Source: Mesorhizobium loti (GTDB lineage Bacteria; Pseudomonadota; Alphaproteobacteria; Rhizobiales; Rhizobiaceae). Taken from it: a stretch of 64,000 nucleotides of DNA. Numbering within the stretch: the stretch's first letter is position 1; every line of letters starts with the position of its first letter. The DNA is taken from positions 1,837,501 to 1,901,500 of the forward strand of contig NZ_CP033334.1 in NCBI RefSeq assembly GCF_013170705.1. Direction: 5' to 3'. The notes beneath the pieces were generated by a model that was not told the origin of the DNA, ran no database searches, and saw only the letters and a list, made by a program, of their open reading frames with translations. Below, piece by piece: positions 17,552 to 25,445 of this stretch. The translations under genes were made by a program, and so were the position numbers.

Positions 17552-18511
17552 ATGGCTGCCGTGCGCACCTCTTCCGAGATCGGCTTCAACCGCGTCGCCA
17601 TCGTCGCCGTGCTGGTGGTGACGATCATCTTCCTCGCTCCAATCTACTGGATCGCCTCGACGGCATTCAAGCCGCGCAACCTGGCCACGACCATCCCGCC
17701 GACGGTCGTCTTCCAGCCGGAAATCTCGCCTTTCGTGAAGCTGTTCACCAAGCGCTCGCAATTGCGCAGTCCGCCGACGCCCGAAGAGTATGCGGCGGCG
17801 CCATGGTGGGAGCGGGTTGTTTTCGATGGCGGCGAGAAGATCGTGCGCGACGGCAAGGGCCAGGTGCAGTGGTCGGGCTATCCGAGCCGTTTCCTGAATT
17901 CGCTGATCATCGCCATCACCTCGACGGTGCTGGCGGTCGGCATGGGAACGTTCACCGCCTACGGCTTCTCGCGCTTCAAGGTGAAGGGGGAGGCGGATCT
18001 GCTCTTCTTCATCCTGTCGACACGCATGCTGCCGCCGGTGGTGGTGGCGATCCCGATGTTCCTTATGTACCGAGCGGTCGGCCTCAACGACACCCATATC
18101 GGCCTGATCATCCTCTACACCGCCTTCAACCTGTCCTTCTCGGTCTGGCTGATGAAGGGGTTCATGGACGAGATCCCGAAAGAATATGAGGAAGCGGCCC
18201 TCGTCGACGGCTATACGCGCATGGAGGCCTTCTTCAAGATCGTGCTGCCGGAGGCCGCCACAGGCATCGCCGCCACCGCGGTGTTCTGCTTCATCACGGC
18301 ATGGAACGAGTATGCCTTCGCGCTGATCATGACCAATCGCCGTGCGCAGACAGCGCCGCCCTTCATCCCCAGCCAGGTCGGCTCCGGCCTGCCCGACTGG
18401 ACGGTGATCGCCGCCGGGACGTTCCTGTTCCTGCTGCCGGTCGCGATCTTCACCTTCCTGCTCCGCAATCATCTGTTGCGCGGCATGTCCTTCGGAGCGA
18501 TCCGCAAATGA
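17552..18511 (+). CDS. Carbohydrate ABC transporter permease (MalG type)
   Basis: A 319-residue permease with an N-terminal span (VAIVAVLVVTIIFLAPIYWI) and, unusually, a ~60-residue extracytoplasmic stretch (residues ~45-105) before the core spans. The EAA loop reads YEEAALVDGYTRMEAFFKIVLP. The long first loop is a feature of permeases in the two-ATPase polyol transporters. The C-terminus RGMSFGAIRK is typical of MalG proteins. Its stop overlaps the next start (ATGA). Confidence 0.92.
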   Translation: MAAVRTSSEIGFNRVAIVAVLVVTIIFLAPIYWIASTAFKPRNLATTIPPTVVFQPEISPFVKLFTKRSQLRSPPTPEEYAAAPWWERVVFDGGEKIVRDGKGQVQWSGYPSRFLNSLIIAITSTVLAVGMGTFTAYGFSRFKVKGEADLLFFILSTRMLPPVVVAIPMFLMYRAVGLNDTHIGLIILYTAFNLSFSVWLMKGFMDEIPKEYEEAALVDGYTRMEAFFKIVLPEAATGIAATAVFCFITAWNEYAFALIMTNRRAQTAPPFIPSQVGSGLPDWTVIAAGTFLFLLPVAIFTFLLRNHLLRGMSFGAIRK

Positions 18512-18732
18512 GCTTTCGCGCCATCAATCAGAAATATCTGGAGCCTGGTTCGCAGGTGCTCATGGTGCTTGGCATCGTGGCACTGTGCCAGCCCTGGAAC
18601 ATGCTGCTGCACACATACGGCCTGACCATCATCCTGATCGGGCTGATCGGCTTCAACATCACCTCGAAGATCGCGCCTGAGGAGGAGGCCGGCACCGGGC
18701 ATGCAGTGCGAAATCCGGGAGCAGAGCATTGA
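18508..18732 (+). CDS. Small membrane protein of the two-ATPase ABC operon
   Basis: A 74-residue protein, MSFRAINQKYLEPGSQVLMV at its start, with two closely spaced hydrophobic segments (VLMVLGIVALCQPWNMLL and TYGLTIILIGLIGFNITSKI) and a charged C-terminal tail. It is bounded by four-base overlaps on both sides, so it is clearly a translated operon member. In rhizobial glycerol uptake operons (glpSTPQUV) a small DUF2160 protein occupies an equivalent place. This one is shorter, and membership in DUF2160 is not certain. It may stabilise or tune the permease. Confidence 0.8.
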   Translation: MSFRAINQKYLEPGSQVLMVLGIVALCQPWNMLLHTYGLTIILIGLIGFNITSKIAPEEEAGTGHAVRNPGAEH

Positions 18733-19832
18733 CCCAGATCGAGCTTCGCGGCGTCCAGAAATTCTTCGGCGCCGTCCAGGTCATCAAGGACCTCAACCTC
18801 AAGATTGCCGACAATGAGTTCATCGTGCTGCTCGGCCAATCGGGCTGCGGCAAGACGACGACGCTGCGCGCGATCGCCGGGCTGGAGACGATCGACGAGG
18901 GCGACATCCTCATCGACGGCAAGCCGGTCCAGCATCTGAAGGCCGCCGACCGTGACATCGCCATGGTGTTCCAGTCGTTCTCGCTCTATCCGCATATGAG
19001 CGTCTACGAGAACATCGCCTTTCCCTTGCGCGCCACGCGCAAGAGCAAGGCCGAGATCGACAGCGAGGTGCGCTCGGTCGCCAAGACGCTGCAGATATCG
19101 GATTTGCTTGGCAAGAAGCCATCGGCGCTGTCGGGCGGCGACATGCAGCGCGTCGCCATCGGCCGGGCGCTGGTGCGACGGCCCAAGGCGATGCTGATGG
19201 ATGAGCCGATCGGCGCGCTCGATGCCAAGCTGCGCGAGGAGATGCGGGCCGAGATCAAGCGGCTGCACATCAAGCAGGGCTCAACCACGATCTATGTCAC
19301 GCACGACCAGATCGAGGCGATGAGCCTCGCCGACCGCATCGTCATCATGCATGAAGGCGTGCTGCAGCAGGTGGGCACGCCCGACGAGGTCTATTCGCGC
19401 CCGGCCAATCTGTTCGTGGCGCAATTCGTCGGCAGCCCGGTGATGAATGTCGCCGACGCGGCGGTGGCTGAAAAAGCCGCGTCCGCATCGGTGACGGTCG
19501 GCGACGCGGCCACCGGCTTCGAGTTTCCGCGCGTGCTGTTGTCGAAGCTCAACGGCCATGCCGGCGGCCAGCTGGCGCTCGGCATCCGTCCGGAAGGCGT
19601 GCTCATTCGCCGTGACGCGGCCGACGGCTTCATGGCCGTCGAGACGCAGATCGTCGAGCCGCTCGGGTCCTTCGATATTGTCGACCTGAAGGTCGGCTCC
19701 AAGATGCTGCGCGCGCGTACCAAGAGCGGCTTCATCTCGGGGCCTGGCGAGAAGGTCTTTGCGCGGATCGATCCGACGCAGGCGCATTTCTTCGACAAGG
19801 CAAGCGGCAAGTCGCTGGAAGTGAGATTGTGA
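18729..19832 (+). CDS. Sugar ABC transporter ATP-binding protein (MalK/UgpC type), first of two
   Basis: A 367-residue ATPase: Walker A GQSGCGKTT (residues ~37-45), FQSFSLYPHMSV Q-loop, signature LSGGDMQRVAIGRAL near 133 and Walker B MLMDEPIGALD. A C-terminal MalK-type TOBE regulatory domain follows (~240-367). It is the first of two non-identical ATPases in one operon, suggesting a heterodimeric motor instead of the usual homodimer. Note the LSGGD signature in place of LSGGQ, shared in spirit by the partner's LSGGE. Overlaps of four bases occur at both ends. Confidence 0.93.
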   Translation: MTQIELRGVQKFFGAVQVIKDLNLKIADNEFIVLLGQSGCGKTTTLRAIAGLETIDEGDILIDGKPVQHLKAADRDIAMVFQSFSLYPHMSVYENIAFPLRATRKSKAEIDSEVRSVAKTLQISDLLGKKPSALSGGDMQRVAIGRALVRRPKAMLMDEPIGALDAKLREEMRAEIKRLHIKQGSTTIYVTHDQIEAMSLADRIVIMHEGVLQQVGTPDEVYSRPANLFVAQFVGSPVMNVADAAVAEKAASASVTVGDAATGFEFPRVLLSKLNGHAGGQLALGIRPEGVLIRRDAADGFMAVETQIVEPLGSFDIVDLKVGSKMLRARTKSGFISGPGEKVFARIDPTQAHFFDKASGKSLEVRL

Positions 19833-20917
19833 TGGCCCATATCCAGCTCAAGAATATCTCAAAGAGTTTCGGTAATCACACGGCCCTGACCGGGCTCGAT
19901 CTCGACATCGCCGATGGCGAGTTCTTCGTGCTGCTCGGCGAGACGGGCGCCGGCAAGACGACGACGCTGCGGCTGATCGCGGGCCTCGAGAAACCGAGCG
20001 AAGGTCAGGTCGTCATCGACGGCGTCGACGTGGCCGACTGGGGCGCGGCCGAACGCGACGTGGCGCTGGTGCTGCAACAATATTCGCTCTATCCACGCTA
20101 CACGGTGCGGGAAAACCTCGAATTCCCGCTGAAGCCGAAGATCCGCCGGCTGCCCGATGCCGAGATCAAGGACCGCGTCGACCGCGCTGCCCGCACACTG
20201 CGCATCGAGCACCTGCTCGACCGCAAGACCGACCGCCTGTCCGGCGGCGAGATGCAGCGTGTCTCGATCGGCCGCGCCATTGTGCGCAAGCCGCGTGTGT
20301 TCCTGATGGATGAGCCGCTGTCGGCGCTCGATGCCAAATTGCGCGAGGCGCTGCGCACGGAACTGAAGAACCTGCAGATACAGCTGGGCGCCACATTCCT
20401 GTTCGTCACCCACGACCAGATCGAGGCGATGTCGATGGGTGACAAGGTTGGCGTGCTCAACCATGGCCGCATCGTCCAGACCGGCACGCCGCACGAGATC
20501 TACAACAATCCCCGCGACACCTATGTGGCGAGCTTCGTCGGCTCGCCGCCGATGAACCTCATCGATGGCAGGCTGGTCAACAACCGCGCGGTGATGGCGC
20601 CGATGAATTTCGAGCTGCCGCTTTCTGGGGGAGCCAAGACGAGTGCGGCGACCGACGGTCGCCCGCTCGTCTTCGGCATCCGTCCCGAAGATGTCTATCT
20701 GGAAAGCGGCGCTCCGGTCGAGGCGCGTGTCCATGACGTGGAAAATCATGGCGTCGAGAAGATCCTGACGCTGCGCGTCGGCGAGACAACACTGCGCGCC
20801 ACGGTGCCGGCCAGGACCGATGTCGCGATCGAACAGCCGGTGCGTTTTGCCTGGAACCCGGACAAGGTGGTGCTGTTCGACAAGGGCAGCGGTGTCAGCT
20901 TGCGCCACGCCGGGTGA
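19829..20917 (+). CDS. Sugar ABC transporter ATP-binding protein (MalK/UgpC type), second of two
   Basis: A 362-residue ATPase. Walker A is GETGAGKTT, with T-G-A replacing the common S-G-C. The Q-loop reads LQQYSLYPRYTV, the signature LSGGEMQRVSIGRA and Walker B FLMDEPLSALD. A TOBE domain occupies the last ~120 residues. The altered Walker A and Q-loop relative to its neighbour fit asymmetric ATP sites in a heterodimer, as in the glycerol-type transporter. Last gene of the operon; no clear terminator follows before the convergent AraC gene. Confidence 0.93.
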   Translation: MMAHIQLKNISKSFGNHTALTGLDLDIADGEFFVLLGETGAGKTTTLRLIAGLEKPSEGQVVIDGVDVADWGAAERDVALVLQQYSLYPRYTVRENLEFPLKPKIRRLPDAEIKDRVDRAARTLRIEHLLDRKTDRLSGGEMQRVSIGRAIVRKPRVFLMDEPLSALDAKLREALRTELKNLQIQLGATFLFVTHDQIEAMSMGDKVGVLNHGRIVQTGTPHEIYNNPRDTYVASFVGSPPMNLIDGRLVNNRAVMAPMNFELPLSGGAKTSAATDGRPLVFGIRPEDVYLESGAPVEARVHDVENHGVEKILTLRVGETTLRATVPARTDVAIEQPVRFAWNPDKVVLFDKGSGVSLRHAG

Positions 20918-20965
20918 AGCGCTGTTTCTGATCAGCCGGGTAGCCTTGCAACGAAGGACATCGGC

Positions 20966-21952
20966 TCAACTGGCCTGGCGGATTTCGGCCTGTTCCTCGG
21001 CGCGCAGATGGCTGGGCGCCGCGCCGATGACGCGCTTGAAGGCACGGCTGAAGGCGGCGTCCGATTCATAGCCAAGGCGGGCCGCAACGACTGATATTTT
21101 CATCCGGTCGCGGACCAGCCACTGACGCGCCTGATGCATCTTGACCTGGGTGACATATCTTGCCGGCGTTTCGCCGACGATGGTGGCGAAGCGTTCGGCA
21201 AAGCCCGAGCGCGAGGCGCCCATCATCCGGGCAAGCGACTCGACCGTCCAGTCATGGTCAGGTTCGAGATGGATGGCGGCCAGCACGCGACCAATGTCGC
21301 GGTCCTTGACCGCGGCGATCCAGCCGGAGGAATCGCCGCAACCACGTTCGACCCAGGAGCGGATGACGGTGGCGGCAAGCACATCGGCCAGCCGTGCCAG
21401 GATGCCGCCGGAGCCGACACGCTCCATCGTCACTTCGCGCGCCATGGACTCCAGCAAATGTGGAATGCCGGGCTCGTAGGCTTCCAGCTCGTGCGTGCGC
21501 ATCACGTCCGGCATCATGCCGAGCAGGGGGTGCAGGCCGTCGATGTTGAAATACATCGCGGCGCAGAACAGCAGCGTTCCGGGCTGGCAATTCTTGTCGC
21601 ACATCTCCGCGTTTGACGTGCAATAGACGTCCTTGCAGACCTCCTCGAGCTCGTAGCCATGGATCGGCCAGGCCTGCGCTCCGGGTTCGCTGGCCAGCAC
21701 ATGCGCCTCGCCTCGTGGAAGCAGCACAGCGTCGCCAGCATTGAGCTGCACCCATTCGCCGGATGGCTGCTTGAGCCAGCAGCCCTTGCGGCCGATGAAA
21801 TGAAACCGGGCTCCGGGCTGAGCCGGGAACTGGATACCCCAAGGCTCCTTCATTTCGCAGCGGCCATACTCGACACCGTCGAGACGCAGGCCCCGCAATA
21901 TGTCTGTCAGTGGGTCGCCGGTAATCGGGATTTTGGACGAATGGTCATGCAT
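20966..21952 (-). CDS. AraC-family regulator with N-terminal cupin domain
   Basis: A 328-residue regulator. The N-terminal half is an AraC-type cupin (LNAGDAVLLPRGEAHVLAS near residue 75) with an inserted cysteine-bearing segment, VCKDVYCTSNAEMCDKNCQP (~110-130). Four cysteines in 20 residues are unusual and may sense thiol, redox or metal state. The C-terminal ~100 residues hold two HTHs (VESLARMMGASRSGFAERF and ISVVAARLGYESDAAFSRAF). The start at 21952 excludes 12 weakly supported upstream residues. It diverges from the MFS efflux gene and probably controls it. Confidence 0.9.
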   Translation of the reverse strand: MHDHSSKIPITGDPLTDILRGLRLDGVEYGRCEMKEPWGIQFPAQPGARFHFIGRKGCWLKQPSGEWVQLNAGDAVLLPRGEAHVLASEPGAQAWPIHGYELEEVCKDVYCTSNAEMCDKNCQPGTLLFCAAMYFNIDGLHPLLGMMPDVMRTHELEAYEPGIPHLLESMAREVTMERVGSGGILARLADVLAATVIRSWVERGCGDSSGWIAAVKDRDIGRVLAAIHLEPDHDWTVESLARMMGASRSGFAERFATIVGETPARYVTQVKMHQARQWLVRDRMKISVVAARLGYESDAAFSRAFKRVIGAAPSHLRAEEQAEIRQAS

Positions 21953-22043
21953 GATGGGGTTTCTAGCATGGAAACTCCAACCCGTCACTCCCTATGTTGC
22001 ATCGCAGCCAAATGTTGCGCTGCAAACAAATCGGAGACTGACC

Positions 22044-23258
22044 ATGGCCGAACCCGCGACAGGCGTCATCGACGCCGCACTTCTGAACTCCACAGAATCC
22101 GATGAACGAGCCGAGCCGGCATGGGGTGCGGTGGTTTCGTTGGCGCTTGGCGTTTTCGGTCTCGTCACCGCCGAATTCCTGCCCGCCAGCCTGCTGACGC
22201 CGATGGCGCGCGATCTCGGTGTCAGCGAAGGCGTGGCCGGTCAAGCGGTGACGGCAACAGCCATAGTCGGCGCCATCGCAGCGCCCACCATGGCCATCAT
22301 CACAAGGCGCATGGACCGCAGGCTTGTCATGTGGATGCTGACGGCATTCCTCATCCTGTCCAACCTCCTGGCAACCTTTGCCTCATCGCTGTCCATGCTT
22401 CTGCTTGCCCGCGTCGTGCTCGGCGTTGCGCTAGGCGGTTTCTGGGCGATGTCGGCGGCAATGGCCTTGCGGCTGGTGCCGATGCGGCTGATGCCGCGCG
22501 CCATGTCGATCATCCTCACCGGCGTCTCGCTGGCCACCGTCACCGCCGCTCCGGTCGGCGCCTATGTTGGCGACATCTGGGGATGGCGCACGGCGTTCAT
22601 GATTGCGACCATCGTCGGCGCCTTGGCGCTGCTGGTGCAATTGGCCACCATTCCAAAGCTGCCACCGGTGGGCGTCGCAAGCTTCCGCACCTTGCTCGAT
22701 GTGCTGGAGCGGCCGTCGATCCGGGTGGCCCTGCTGGTCGTGCTGCTGGTCGCGTCCGGGCATTTTGCCGGCTTCACCTATGTGCGCCCGTTCCTCGAAA
22801 AGGTGCCGGTGCTCGACATCGAGACGATCTCGCTGGTGCTGCTGGCATATGGCGTCGGCGGTTTCTTCGGCAATATCGCCGGCGGCATCCTGGCGGAGCG
22901 TAATCTCAAGGCGGCCGTTGCCCTGGCGCCCTTGCTGATTGCGCTGGCCGCCGCCTCGATGCTGATCTTTGGCGCCTCGCCGACGATTGCCGCCACCGCC
23001 GTCGCCGCCTGGGGTTTTGCCTTCGGCGCGGTGCCGGTCGGGCTGCAGAGCTGGCTGGTGCGGGCAGCACCGGACCAGGCCGAAAGTGCCGGCGGCTTGA
23101 TGGTGGCAACCTTCCAGGTGGCGATCGCGCTGGGCGCCGTCTTCGGCGGCTTGCTGGTCGACCATACCGGCGTGGCCAGCGCCTTCGCTTATTGCGGCAT
23201 TGCAACGCTGCTGGCGGCGATCGTCGTGTTCCTGCGCGGCCCGAAGCGGGCCGAATGA
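22044..23258 (+). CDS. MFS transporter, DHA1 efflux family
   Basis: A 404-residue, 12-span drug:H+ antiporter-1 family protein related to purine-nucleoside (NepI) or sugar (AraJ/SotB) exporters. The start at 22044 follows CGGAGA. Spans begin at AVVSLALGVFGLVTAEFLPA. The motif-A-like loop after span 2 is MAIITRRMDRRLVMW, and a motif-C-like stretch reads TGVSLATVTAAPVGAYVGDIWGW at ~155-178. It is divergent from the AraC regulator, a common pairing for inducible efflux. A strong bidirectional hairpin follows. Confidence 0.9.
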   Translation: MAEPATGVIDAALLNSTESDERAEPAWGAVVSLALGVFGLVTAEFLPASLLTPMARDLGVSEGVAGQAVTATAIVGAIAAPTMAIITRRMDRRLVMWMLTAFLILSNLLATFASSLSMLLLARVVLGVALGGFWAMSAAMALRLVPMRLMPRAMSIILTGVSLATVTAAPVGAYVGDIWGWRTAFMIATIVGALALLVQLATIPKLPPVGVASFRTLLDVLERPSIRVALLVVLLVASGHFAGFTYVRPFLEKVPVLDIETISLVLLAYGVGGFFGNIAGGILAERNLKAAVALAPLLIALAAASMLIFGASPTIAATAVAAWGFAFGAVPVGLQSWLVRAAPDQAESAGGLMVATFQVAIALGAVFGGLLVDHTGVASAFAYCGIATLLAAIVVFLRGPKRAE

Positions 23259-23278
23259 TCTCCCATCCCTGACCTGCC

Positions 23279-23314
23279 CAGCGGCCCGAGAGCCATTATG
23301 GTTCTCGGGCCGCT
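23279..23314. terminator. Bidirectional terminator between convergent MFS and TetR genes
   Basis: GCGGCCCGAGA-N-CCATTATGG-T-TCTCGGGCCGC folds into a near-perfect long stem. It starts ~20 bases after the MFS stop and overlaps the last six codons of the convergent TetR gene, so the TetR C-terminus (TAAAREP) is encoded by one arm. Confidence 0.75.
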
Positions 23315-23874
23315 GCCGTTGTGATGGCGGCAACGAAGCGGTTGAGACTGTCCTCGATATAGGTGGCGACTTCAGTCGTCGGGTCGAAGCTCCACCACAG
23401 GAGGGCGCCTTGCCAGTGCGACGCCATCAGCAGGCCGATGTCCGGGGGCGGTGTGGGCGTTGCCACGAAACAAGCCGCCAGTGCCTTGCAAAGGGCTGTC
23501 TTCCAGGCCGCGCCGCGCGTCCTGAGCACGGGGTCACGCAAATCCTCGCGCAAGACGAGCAGGCCTTCGGCATAGGCTTCGATGCCGCCATAACCTTGCG
23601 ACAGAGCCACCAGCAATTCAATGGCGCCGGCCGGGGTCTTGGGCACGCTGGCGGCCAGCGTCCTGGTCCTGTCGTCGAGACCGTCCCAGGCATGCAGCAA
23701 AGTGCGCTGATTCAACCGCGCCTTATTTCCAAAGCGCTGCACCAATGTTGCACCGGAGAGGCCACAGGCCTTTGCCAGACGCTCGAAGGTAAGCGCCTCC
23801 GGGCCATGCTCGTGGATCAGCCGCAATGCGCTCTCCAGCACCTGCTCGTCGGATTGGGTCTTGGGGCGGGTCAT
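23296..23874 (-). CDS. TetR-family transcriptional regulator
   Basis: A 192-residue regulator starting MTRPKTQSDEQVLESALRLI. The HTH covers ~10-55 with EALTFERLAKACGLSGATLV and a QRFGNKARL helix, a variant of the usual YYHF turn. The C-terminal domain contains the tryptophan-rich HWQGALLWWSFDP, a possible ligand pocket. It is divergent from an SDR oxidoreductase gene, the usual sign that TetR represses that enzyme. The preferred start trims ten residues that overlap the candidate operator. Confidence 0.88.
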   Translation of the reverse strand: MTRPKTQSDEQVLESALRLIHEHGPEALTFERLAKACGLSGATLVQRFGNKARLNQRTLLHAWDGLDDRTRTLAASVPKTPAGAIELLVALSQGYGGIEAYAEGLLVLREDLRDPVLRTRGAAWKTALCKALAACFVATPTPPPDIGLLMASHWQGALLWWSFDPTTEVATYIEDSLNRFVAAITTAAAREP

Positions 23875-23895
23875 CTTGACATTCCAATATAACCG

Positions 23896-23905
23896 AATGA
23901 TCATT
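23896..23905. promoter_or_regulatory. Candidate operator for TetR/SDR pair
   Basis: AATGATCATT is a perfect palindrome inside an AT-rich island (TATAACCGAATGATCATTTATATATG) within the gap between the divergent TetR and SDR genes. The location suggests a TetR operator over the promoter. Confidence 0.4.
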
Positions 23906-23971
23906 TATATATGATGGACGTGGCGCAAGCCATCCCCATTTGATCGATGGTGCTGTTTTTGGGAGCGTTCA

Positions 23972-24880
23972 ATGACGTTGCAAGGAAAAGTTGCCCTGGT
24001 TGCCGGTGGCACACGAGGTGCCGGGCGCGGCATAGCGGTCGAGCTCGGCGCTGCCGGCGCCACTGTCTATGTCACTGGGCGAAGCACGCGCGCGCGGCAA
24101 TCCGAGTATGCCCGGCCCGAAACAATCGAGGAGACGGCGGAAATGGTTACGGCGAGCGGCGGCAGGGGCATCGCCGTGCAGGTGGATCATCTCGTGGCCG
24201 ACGATGTGCGCAGTCTGGTCGAGCGCATCCGCACCGAACAGGGCCGTCTCGATATCCTGGTCAACGACATCTGGGGCGGTGAAAAGCTGTTCGAATGGGA
24301 CAAGCCAGTCTGGGACCACAATCTGGAGAACGGTTTGCGCATGCTGCGTCTGGCCATAGACACGCATCTGATCACCGCCCACCATGCGCTACCTCTCATG
24401 ATCGAGCAGCCAGGCGGGCTGCTGGTCGAAGTCACGGACGGCACCGCCGAATACAATGCCGATCACTACCGCCTGTCGCCTTTCTACGATCTCGCCAAGG
24501 TCGCCGTGAACCGCATGGCTTGGGCCCATGCCAAGGACCTTGCGAAACACGGAGCCACCTCAGTCTCGCTGACGCCCGGCTGGTTACGGTCGGAGATGAT
24601 GCTGGAAGCCTTCGGGGTGCGCGAGGAGAACTGGCGTGATGCGACCGCGACGGTGCCGCATTTCGTCATTTCGGAGACGCCGCGCTTCGTTGGGCGCGCC
24701 GTTGCCGCGTTGGCTGCGGATCCCAATCGCTCACGCTGGAACGGGCAGTCGCTGTCCAGCGGCGGGCTGGCGCAGGTCTACGGCTTTACCGATCTCGACG
24801 GTTCGCGGCCCGATGCCTGGCGCTACGTGCCGGAGGTCCAGGACGCCGGCAAGCCAGCCGACGCAACGGGCTACCGGTGA
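23972..24880 (+). CDS. SDR-family oxidoreductase
   Basis: A 302-residue NAD(P)-dependent short-chain dehydrogenase/reductase. The nucleotide motif is VAGGTRGAGRGIAVELG (residues ~9-25), with TGRSTR following the second strand. The catalytic YxxxK is present as YDLAK in SPFYDLAKVAVNRMAWAHA (~165). The usual catalytic Ser region reads LVEVTDGTAEY, with Thr/Asp where Ser is expected, and the NNAG motif is replaced by VNDIWGG, marking an atypical subfamily. The length is long for a classical SDR because of a C-terminal extension. The divergent TetR suggests induction by a xenobiotic or aldehyde substrate. Confidence 0.9.
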   Translation: MTLQGKVALVAGGTRGAGRGIAVELGAAGATVYVTGRSTRARQSEYARPETIEETAEMVTASGGRGIAVQVDHLVADDVRSLVERIRTEQGRLDILVNDIWGGEKLFEWDKPVWDHNLENGLRMLRLAIDTHLITAHHALPLMIEQPGGLLVEVTDGTAEYNADHYRLSPFYDLAKVAVNRMAWAHAKDLAKHGATSVSLTPGWLRSEMMLEAFGVREENWRDATATVPHFVISETPRFVGRAVAALAADPNRSRWNGQSLSSGGLAQVYGFTDLDGSRPDAWRYVPEVQDAGKPADATGYR

Positions 24881-24896
24881 TGCGGCATGGGAGCGC

Positions 24897-25244
24897 TCAG
24901 GCCGAACGCCCGTCGAAATCGAAGACCGGCAAGGTGGACGGGTCGATATCGGCGACGCAGTTGAGGTTGATGTAGGCGGTGCGTTCACCGCTTTCGCGGA
25001 TATCCTCGGCGAAAGGGTGGATGCCGCAGGTGCGGCAGAAGCGGTGCGCCATGGTGTGGTTGCCGAATGTGTAAGTGCCCAGATCATCGCCCCAGGCCAG
25101 GACGGTCAGGCTCTCATGCGGGATGGCGCACAGCAAGGCGCCCTTGCGTGAGCAGATCGAACAATTGCACCTGATGGCACCGGTCAGTTCCGCCTTGAAT
25201 TCGAGGCCGACCTTGCCGCAGTGACAGCTGCCTTTGTACAGCAT
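24897..25244 (-). CDS. GFA-family (glutathione-dependent formaldehyde-activating-like) zinc protein
   Basis: A 115-residue beta-tent protein with the GFA cysteine pattern: C7-H-C9, C26-N-C28-S-I-C31 and C70-R-T-C73-G, which bind two zinc ions in the family. The archetype Gfa catalyses formaldehyde addition to glutathione, but many small members lack proven activity. It is convergent with the SDR gene, ending 17 bases from it. Confidence 0.9.
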   Translation of the reverse strand: MLYKGSCHCGKVGLEFKAELTGAIRCNCSICSRKGALLCAIPHESLTVLAWGDDLGTYTFGNHTMAHRFCRTCGIHPFAEDIRESGERTAYINLNCVADIDPSTLPVFDFDGRSA

Positions 25245-25335
25245 CAGTATCTTCCTATCGCTGGCAGGTGCAAAGGCACGCTAGCCGGGCTATGCCTTTC
25301 GCAGGCCCAACCGGCTGCGTTAAGTCCTTGTTTTT

Positions 25336-25412
25336 TCGCAATTCCGAAGGGCAAAAGCGCCATGCGCTTTGCCCGGGGAAAACCGCACGCACTTTTCCTG
25401 AAATTGCTTTAA
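25336..25412. repeat. Dispersed palindromic repeat, family A, variant with insert
   Basis: CGCAATTCCG ... GGGGAAAACCGCACGCACTT followed by TTCCTGAAATTGC matches the family A elements at 47912-47967 and 53063-53126. This copy is split by an extra ~24-base hairpin (GGCAAAAGCG-CCAT-GCGCTTTGCC). It lies upstream of the amidase gene. Confidence 0.6.
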
Positions 25413-25445
25413 AGACGTTGCATTCTGACGGAGTCCGACATCGAC

